From: Bacteroidales bacterium
Lineage (GTDB): Bacteria > Bacteroidota > Bacteroidia > Bacteroidales > UBA932
Assembly (NCBI GenBank): GCA_021371955.1
Contig: JAJFVD010000016.1
Location: 79,616-143,615, forward strand
Reading direction: 5' to 3'
DNA: 64,000 bases
Shown: in pieces, positions 59,642-64,000 of the stretch
Layout: each line of letters starts with the position of its first letter
Position numbering within the stretch: position 1 is the first letter of the stretch
Program-made: the position numbers and the translations under genes
The notes under the pieces: model-generated
The model's database searches: none
What the model was told of the DNA's origin: nothing
What the model saw: the letters and a program-made list of their open reading frames with translations, nothing else

Positions 59642-60514
59642 ATGAGAAAGACATTTATCATAATCCTGTTGACTCTGGCAATCCAGACAAATTCAATTGC
59701 ACAGGCCATCAATATTGCCACCTACAACATCCGCTACGAGAACAAAAGCGACTCGCTTAACGGAAACGGCTGGGGCCAGCGCCTTCCTGTAATTGCAAAG
59801 CTCATTCAGTTTCACGATTTTGATATTTTTGGTGCACAGGAGGTTTTTTACGGACAGCTTAACGGCATGTTGTCCCTTATGCCGGAATATGGATTCATAG
59901 GAGTCGGGCGCACAGACGGAGAGAAATCCGGAGAGTGCTCGCCTGTTTTCTACAAAGAAGAGAAGTTTAAACTGATGCAGTCCGGCAATTTCTGGCTTTC
60001 CGAAACAGACGGCAAGCCAAGCGTTGGCTGGGATGCGGCACTGCCCCGGATATGCACATGGGGAAAGTTTCAGATAAAAGAGAACGGCATATGTTTCTGG
60101 TACTTTAACCTGCACATGGACCATATTGGCGTAAAGGCAAGACTTGAAAGTTCAAAACTGGTTCTTGAAAAAATTAAGGCTTTGGCCGGCGACGAAGCGG
60201 TAATACTAACAGGAGATTTTAATTCCGACCAGACGAGTGAAGGCTACAAAATTATTTCCGGCTCCGGGATATTACAGGATTCATACGAAACTGCCGAAGT
60301 CCGGTATGCGACAAACGGCACTTTCAACAACTTCAATCCTCTGCAAAAAACCTATATCCGCATAGACCATATTTTCGTTAGTAAAGGCTTTCGCGTTATG
60401 CGATACGGCGTATTGACAGATACATACTGGACGGAAACCGGCAAAGGCATTTTTGTGACCCGGATGCCTTCCGACCACTTTCCGGTGAAGGTTGTAATCA
60501 CATTGGATAGATAA
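59642..60514 (+). CDS. Endonuclease/exonuclease/phosphatase-family secreted hydrolase
   Basis: 290 aa. Signal peptide ends SIAQ. The EEP fold motifs are clear: ATYNIRY, Glu in FGAQEVF, NLHMDHIG, LTGDFNSD, YIRIDHIFVSKGF and PSDHFPV. It cleaves phosphodiesters or phosphomonoesters outside the cytoplasm; the actual substrate (nucleic acid, sphingomyelin-like lipid or sugar phosphate) is not fixed by sequence. Confidence 0.9.
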   Translation: MRKTFIIILLTLAIQTNSIAQAINIATYNIRYENKSDSLNGNGWGQRLPVIAKLIQFHDFDIFGAQEVFYGQLNGMLSLMPEYGFIGVGRTDGEKSGECSPVFYKEEKFKLMQSGNFWLSETDGKPSVGWDAALPRICTWGKFQIKENGICFWYFNLHMDHIGVKARLESSKLVLEKIKALAGDEAVILTGDFNSDQTSEGYKIISGSGILQDSYETAEVRYATNGTFNNFNPLQKTYIRIDHIFVSKGFRVMRYGVLTDTYWTETGKGIFVTRMPSDHFPVKVVITLDR

Positions 60515-60587
60515 AGGGCAAGGGACTGGAATTATGCGAGAACCAGGTACAAAGATTAAAAAGCAATAACCTCAAAAACTTTATATT

Positions 60588-60770
60588 ATGAAAAATGAAA
60601 TTCACCACTCAGCTCCCTCAGGCGCAGTTTACGGACTCGGACTCATTGGCGCAGCCGTTTATTTCATAATGCAGGCAACTACCTTCTGGATGGGAGTGCT
60701 TGGAATACTAAAGGCAATAGTTTGGCCTGCAATACTCGTTTACGAGCTGTTCAAGCATTTTGCGGTGTAA
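60588..60770 (+). CDS. Small two-helix membrane protein
   Basis: 60 aa. Two hydrophobic helices (GAVYGLGLIGAAVYFIMQAT, GVLGILKAIVWPAILVYELF) with charged ends. Similar 60-residue proteins with a GAVYGLGxIGA start are common in Bacteroidota and other bacteria; function unknown. A 73-bp gap to the upstream gene. Confidence 0.72.
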   Translation: MKNEIHHSAPSGAVYGLGLIGAAVYFIMQATTFWMGVLGILKAIVWPAILVYELFKHFAV

Positions 60771-60894
60771 TAATTCCTGGAATATAATCTGTCGTTTTAT
60801 TCTATTATTAATTAAAAAAGCAATCTAAAAAATTAGAATTGCATAAATTTTCTTTGTGCATTAACAATGCTCTGTATCCATATTCTTTATTTCT

Positions 60895-60902
60895 TATATT
60901 TG
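60895..60902 (+). promoter_or_regulatory. -7 promoter box (TATATTTG)
   Basis: Exact TAnnTTTG match 19 bp upstream of the integrase start. Confidence 0.55.
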
Positions 60903-60921
60903 GAATTGAAATATAGGGAGA

Positions 60922-61779
60922 GTGATTATGAGGCGAGAGAAAGACGAGAAAGTATGTCAGTTTAAAGACTGGCTTACAAGCAGACGCTATAGCGCAAATA
61001 CCGTCAAAACATACACTGAAGCAATTTACACGCTTTTTAAATTTTTCACGGATAAAGATCCATCCGAAATAACCAATTCGGATTTAATCCGATTTAACAA
61101 CCAATACATTATCAAACGAGGCTTCTCTGCCTCTTACCAAAATCAGGTTGTAAATGCAATAAAACTGTTCTATATAAAAGTTGAAAACCGGCACTTAGAC
61201 ATCGATAACATTGAGAGGCCAAGGAGAGCAAGAAATTTACCTAAGGTTATTGCAAAAGAAGTTGTAGAAAAAATGCTAACAGGCATTCCAAATTTTAAAC
61301 ATAGAACCGCACTCGCACTTATCTATTCCTGCGGATTAAGAAGAAGTGAACTAATAAACCTACAGCTCCGTCATCTTGATTCAAAACGAAAAACATTAAC
61401 AATTATAAATGGGAAAGGACAAAAAGACAGAGTGCTCCCATTAAGTGATAAAATTATGGATATGATTATTCGTTATTACAAAATGTATAGGCCTGCAAAT
61501 TACCTTATTGAAGGGCAATTTAAAGGAGAAAAATATAGTGAAACAAGTCTGGAAAACATTTTTCATAAATATTTGGGTAAAGTGCTGAAAAACCATAACT
61601 TTACACTGCACTGCCTAAGACATAGTTACGCGACTCATCTTTTGGAATCAGGAGTGAATTTGCGTTACATTCAAGAGCTGCTGGGGCACAAAAGCAGCAA
61701 AACAACTGAAATTTACACATGGGTGAGTATGAGCGGCTTGCAGAAAATCAAAAACCCCGCAGACGACTTTGATTTGTAA
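60922..61779 (+). CDS. Xer-like tyrosine recombinase heading an integron-like array
   Basis: 285 aa. Core-binding SAM-like domain about 10-95; catalytic domain about 105-280 with Arg140 (CGLRRSEL), Lys165 (GKGQKDR), His230 and Arg233 (LHCLRHSYATHLL), His256 (LLGHKSSKTT) and Tyr265 (YTWV). The C-terminus QKIKNPADDF recalls the SPLD ending of integron integrases. Between GQKDRVLPLS and LHCLRHS there are about 53 residues, as in XerC/D; IntI1 has about 90 there because of its extra domain. So it is not a canonical IntI, but it stands directly before a cassette array on the same strand. Start could be the Met at residue 3. Confidence 0.88.
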   Translation: MIMRREKDEKVCQFKDWLTSRRYSANTVKTYTEAIYTLFKFFTDKDPSEITNSDLIRFNNQYIIKRGFSASYQNQVVNAIKLFYIKVENRHLDIDNIERPRRARNLPKVIAKEVVEKMLTGIPNFKHRTALALIYSCGLRRSELINLQLRHLDSKRKTLTIINGKGQKDRVLPLSDKIMDMIIRYYKMYRPANYLIEGQFKGEKYSETSLENIFHKYLGKVLKNHNFTLHCLRHSYATHLLESGVNLRYIQELLGHKSSKTTEIYTWVSMSGLQKIKNPADDFDL

Positions 61780-61881
61780 ATAGAAACAAGAACGATTTAT
61801 GAAAAATATATTATTCAACAAACATGTACATATCTCCCGTTTTTGGAATGATATATTCAATAAACATGAATCTATAAACTA
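61780..61881 (+). other. attI-like region with direct repeats
   Basis: Between the recombinase stop and the first cassette core lie two near-identical 15-bp direct repeats, TATTCAACAAACATG (61812-61826) and TATTCAATAAACATG (61854-61868), 42 bp apart. IntI-type attI sites contain such repeated recombinase-binding sites beside the insertion point. The role is inferred from position and repeats. Confidence 0.5.
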
Positions 61882-61891
61882 GTTAGCGGTT
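61882..61891 (+). other. Cassette 1 entry core site (GTTAGCGGTT)
   Basis: The R-box-like sequence GTTAGCGGTT is exactly inverted at the end of the same cassette (AACCGCTAAC, 62703-62712). Crossover in integrons falls between G and TT. Confidence 0.75.
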
Positions 61892-61910
61892 ATTAAAAAA
61901 AAACGACACT

Positions 61911-62711
61911 ATGAAAGAATCAGCTAAAATGAAAAAAATTAGAATTATTGGCTTTGGAGTAATCACGATTATTGTTTTGACCTTTTCGTGGTATCTTATT
62001 GACAGATTTTCTTATTCTAAGGAAAGACCTTTTTATTCAGTAGCGGTCGACAGTGATACGACCTTGACAATCGGTATAATTGGTGACAGTTGGGTTGCAG
62101 GTGGCAAATTGGATTCATTATTAAACAATGGACTATTAGAGAAAGGTTTTCAAAACAAAATCTTATCATCTGGACATCCTGGCGCAAAAAGTAAATTAAT
62201 TTATCAAAATTTATTTAAAGAAAGTACAAATGAACATTCATCAAAATTTATAATTGAAAGTAATCCAGATTATTGCATTGTAATTGCAGGTGTTAATGAC
62301 GCTGCCGGACAAGTTGGAGCAAATTTTTATTCTCATCATATGCTATTAATTATTAACACTTTATTGCATTACAAAATCAAACCAGTTATCGTTGAACTTC
62401 CAGAATTTGGGATTATTGAGACTACCAATGAAATGGGCTTCATTAAAGGAGAGCGAAACAAAATATATGCAAAATTCACAAATTCAGGTGAAATTGACAA
62501 TATCAAAACATATAGAAAGGCTTTCGTTAAAGAATTAGAAACTGTGAATTTGAAAGATAGTGTCATCCAAATTGCCTTTGACAATGTTTGTGATGATTAC
62601 AGTAAATGTCTTAAGTTGTATAGTGGGACGTCACATCTATCAAAGGAAGGAAACAAAAAACTTGGCCAAGCAATTATAAATGAACTAATTAGAACAATTA
62701 ACAACCGCTAA
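61911..62711 (+). CDS. SGNH-hydrolase-like membrane-anchored protein (cassette 1 cargo)
   Basis: 266 aa. An N-terminal helix (about 10-28) anchors it in the membrane. Block I GIIGDSWVAGG (catalytic-type Ser), block III IAGVNDAAG and a block V-like SGTSHLSKEGNKKLG (His) match the SGNH/GDSL fold, but the Asp three residues before the His is not conserved (GTSH). It could still be an esterase with a dyad, or a non-catalytic relative. The stop codon TAA lies inside the R'' box of the cassette's own attC. Base composition is more A/T-rich than the chromosomal genes. Confidence 0.75.
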   Translation: MKESAKMKKIRIIGFGVITIIVLTFSWYLIDRFSYSKERPFYSVAVDSDTTLTIGIIGDSWVAGGKLDSLLNNGLLEKGFQNKILSSGHPGAKSKLIYQNLFKESTNEHSSKFIIESNPDYCIVIAGVNDAAGQVGANFYSHHMLLIINTLLHYKIKPVIVELPEFGIIETTNEMGFIKGERNKIYAKFTNSGEIDNIKTYRKAFVKELETVNLKDSVIQIAFDNVCDDYSKCLKLYSGTSHLSKEGNKKLGQAIINELIRTINNR

Positions 62712-62838
62712 CTTCAGCTACCCGTCAAGTGCGGCAGCGGTGGTTTTCGGTGGGCATCTTTCCGCTCGGGCAGTTTTTCTGCTTGACAGGAAATCGCCCG
62801 CAATCCGCCCCTGCGTGTAGCTGCGGAACGTTACCGGT
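62703..62838 (+). other. attC-like site 1 (cassette 1 / cassette 2 junction)
   Basis: 136 bp. R'' AACCGCTAAC (62703-62712), L'' CAGCTAC (62715-62721), L' GTAGCTG (62817-62823), R' GTTACCGGT (62830-62838). L'' and L' are perfect reverse complements; inner arms GTCAAG and CTTGAC strengthen the fold. R'' matches the start of cassette 1, while R' matches the end of cassette 2, as expected for a junction. Confidence 0.82.
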
Positions 62839-62884
62839 CATTGAATCGCAATGGACAAATCAGAAGTTATAAAAAACTCAAAAT

Positions 62885-63700
62885 ATGGCATTAAACAGAA
62901 GAATTCAAGTAGAAGGGAAAGAAATAACGGTTATACTTGATAATAACCAGGAATATATTTCATTGACCGATATGCTTAAAGCAAAGGATGGTGATTTTTT
63001 CATTGCCGACTGGTTGCGTAATCGTAATACAATTGAGTATCTCGGTATTTGGGAGTCGGTTTATAATCCAGATTTTAATTATGGCGAATTCGCCATAATT
63101 AAAAGTCAAGCAGGATTAAACAGTTACAAGTTAAGCGTGAAAGAATGGGTTCAAAAAACAGATGCAATAGGATTGAAAGCCAATACCGGACGATATGGAG
63201 GCACTTATGCCCATCCTGACATAGCATTTGAATTTGGAATGTGGATAAGTCCTCAATTCAAAATATATCTTGTAAAAGAATTTCAACGCCTTAAGAGCGA
63301 TGAAAACAACCGGTTGAAATTAGATTGGAACTTACAAAGAACCTTATCTAAAGTTAATTATCAGATTCATACCGATGCAATTAAAGAGAATCTAGTACCC
63401 CAAAAGATCTCCAAACAACAGATAGCTTGTGTTTATGCAAATGAAGCAGATCTTTTGAATGTCGCACTTTTCGGGATTACGGCTAAAGAATGGAGGGATA
63501 ACAACCCAGATAAGAACGGGAATATCAGGGACTACACAACATTGGAACAACTTGTTGTATTGAGCAACATGGAAAGCATTAACGCATTATTGATTCAACA
63601 AGGCCTATCGCAAACGGAACGGCTTCTTCAACTCAATAAAGTTGCTATTACCCAGATGAGATCACTACTTGAAAGCAAAGCGATGAAGAAACTGAAATAA
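62885..63700 (+). CDS. KilA-N domain protein (cassette 2 cargo)
   Basis: 271 aa. The KilA-N DNA-binding domain covers about 10-140 (YISLTDMLKAKDGDFFIADWLRNRNTIEYLGIWE; LSVKEWVQKTDAIGLKANTGRYGGTYAHPDIAFEFGMWIS). The C-terminal half is helical and similar to ORF6C/Bro-type tails (TAKEWRDNNPDKNGNIRDYTTLEQLVVL). KilA-N proteins occur in phages, toxin-like genes and genome islands; exact role unknown. A perfect 32-bp palindrome lies inside the gene at 63073-63104. Confidence 0.88.
   Translation: MALNRRIQVEGKEITVILDNNQEYISLTDMLKAKDGDFFIADWLRNRNTIEYLGIWESVYNPDFNYGEFAIIKSQAGLNSYKLSVKEWVQKTDAIGLKANTGRYGGTYAHPDIAFEFGMWISPQFKIYLVKEFQRLKSDENNRLKLDWNLQRTLSKVNYQIHTDAIKENLVPQKISKQQIACVYANEADLLNVALFGITAKEWRDNNPDKNGNIRDYTTLEQLVVLSNMESINALLIQQGLSQTERLLQLNKVAITQMRSLLESKAMKKLK
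63073..63104. repeat. Perfect 32-bp palindrome inside the KilA-N gene
   Basis: Two 16-bp arms (TTTTAATTATGGCGAA and its complement) meet with no spacer at an EcoRI-like GAATTC centre. It encodes FNYGEFAIIK of the KilA-N domain. Confidence 0.9.
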
Positions 63701-63709
63701 TTACAACGA

Positions 63710-63769
63710 ACCGGTAACACGCAGTAAATCGCATTATAACGGGAATTTACCGCAAGAACGTTAGCTGTT
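63710..63769 (+). other. attC-like site 2 (cassette 2 / cassette 3 junction)
   Basis: 60 bp, the usual length of a short attC. R'' ACCGGTAAC (63710-63718), L'' GCAGTAAAT (63721-63729), L' ATTTACCGC (63745-63753), R' GTTAGCTGTT (63760-63769). L''/L' pair with one mismatch. R'' is the exact reverse complement of GTTACCGGT at the start of cassette 2. Confidence 0.85.
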
Positions 63770-63793
63770 ATTGAAAGAAAAAAGAAACATTTC

Positions 63794-64000
63794 ATGAACA
63801 ATTATAATTTTGCAGAACTATTATCACCGTTAAGATTTGAGCAGATCTCAAGGGATTTGCTTAGAAGTCAATATGGTATATTTGAAAATTTTGCAGAGGG
63901 AAAAGATAATGGGACGGATTTTAGATATTCTGAATCGGAGAATAATATATTAATTGTTCAATGCAAGAGGTATAAAAGTTTTATTAATCTTGTTTCTGTT
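63794..64000 (+). CDS. Probable restriction-endonuclease-type defence protein, N-terminal fragment (cassette 3 cargo)
   Basis: 69 codons visible, cut by the window edge. The sequence FEQISRDLLRSQYGIFENF then GKDNGTDFRY and IVQCKRYKS has the PD-(D/E)xK endonuclease pattern (G-x-D then Q-x-K) seen at the N-terminus of Mrr-like nucleases and of STAND-type anti-phage proteins. What follows is outside the window, so the full architecture is unknown. Confidence 0.65.
   Translation, partial: MNNYNFAELLSPLRFEQISRDLLRSQYGIFENFAEGKDNGTDFRYSESENNILIVQCKRYKSFINLVSV

Larger units (their letters stand above)
60922..64000 (+). mobile_element. Integron-like element with at least three gene cassettes (right end outside window)
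   Basis: Components in order: recombinase (60922-61779), attI-like region (61780-61882), cassette 1 (about 61883-62830, SGNH-like gene), cassette 2 (about 62831-63760, KilA-N gene), cassette 3 (from 63761, REase-type gene, cut). Each complete cassette starts with a GTT core whose reverse complement lies at its own 3' end, which is how integron cassettes carry their attC. All cargo genes point the same way as the recombinase. Confidence 0.82.

Noticed and set aside
62849..62923. Short frame MDKSEVIKNSKYGIKQ upstream of and overlapping the KilA-N start.
   Set aside because: Only 24 codons, out of frame with KilA-N, with no sign of function beyond a possible leader.
1..64000. tRNA, rRNA or CRISPR arrays.
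   Set aside because: No cloverleaf-like gene, conserved rRNA segment or regularly spaced direct repeat was seen; the repeats present are palindromic and interspersed.

Overview
The window looks like chromosomal DNA of a Bacteroidota bacterium, most likely of the order Bacteroidales. The reasons are gene content (a complete moxR-DUF58-BatABCDE cluster, DUF6600, DUF3494 and DUF3575 proteins, a lipoprotein-type M49 peptidase, P4-type acid phosphatase), a moderate to low G+C, weak Shine-Dalgarno sequences, and many exact matches to the Bacteroidota -7 box TAnnTTTG in front of genes. No rRNA, tRNA or CRISPR array was seen.

Layout. 0-13.2 kb, nearly all minus strand, is a cell-envelope and stress region: lipoprotein rubrerythrin, DUF2231 protein, small secreted proteins, an MlaEFD-type lipid transporter, an OmpA-family protein, an ice-binding-like protein with five Ig-like domains, and an operon running from an lmo0937-type peptide through YtxH, a holin-like protein and an AI-2E-family permease to a DUF6600 protein. 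Four transcription starts here share an operator-like sequence 53-64 bp upstream of the start codon, so they probably form a regulon. 13.2-14.26 kb is a gene-free block of palindromic repeats. 14.27-19.5 kb holds a GH20 hexosaminidase followed by AraC regulator, hybrid histidine kinase and response regulator.

19.7-26.8 kb, plus strand, holds a predicted outer-membrane barrel and then six tightly packed genes that I cannot assign to a described system: a large coiled-coil protein with one hydrophobic segment, two tandem paralogues, a bactofilin-like beta-helix protein, a lipoprotein and a small helical protein. A second repeat block follows (26.8-27.5 kb). Then come a NahK-like kinase, two HAD phosphatases, and a six-subunit hydrogenase-4-like membrane complex (30.4-37.7 kb) that has lost the NiFe-site cysteines and most N2-cluster ligands, so it is an Ehr-type ion pump and not a hydrogenase. 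37.7-49.3 kb is mixed housekeeping and transport, including an M28 peptidase gene broken by one in-frame stop. 49.4-57.6 kb is the Bat operon; 57.6-60.8 kb holds truA and small metabolic genes.

The right end (60.9-64.0 kb) is the most striking part: a Xer-like tyrosine recombinase followed by at least two complete gene cassettes and the start of a third. Each complete cassette begins with a GTT core whose reverse complement sits at the end of the same cassette, and the junctions fold like attC sites. This is the exact logic of an integron, yet the recombinase lacks the extra segment that typifies IntI integrases. Cassette cargo is an SGNH-like membrane-anchored protein, a KilA-N protein and a probable restriction-endonuclease-type defence protein cut by the window edge.
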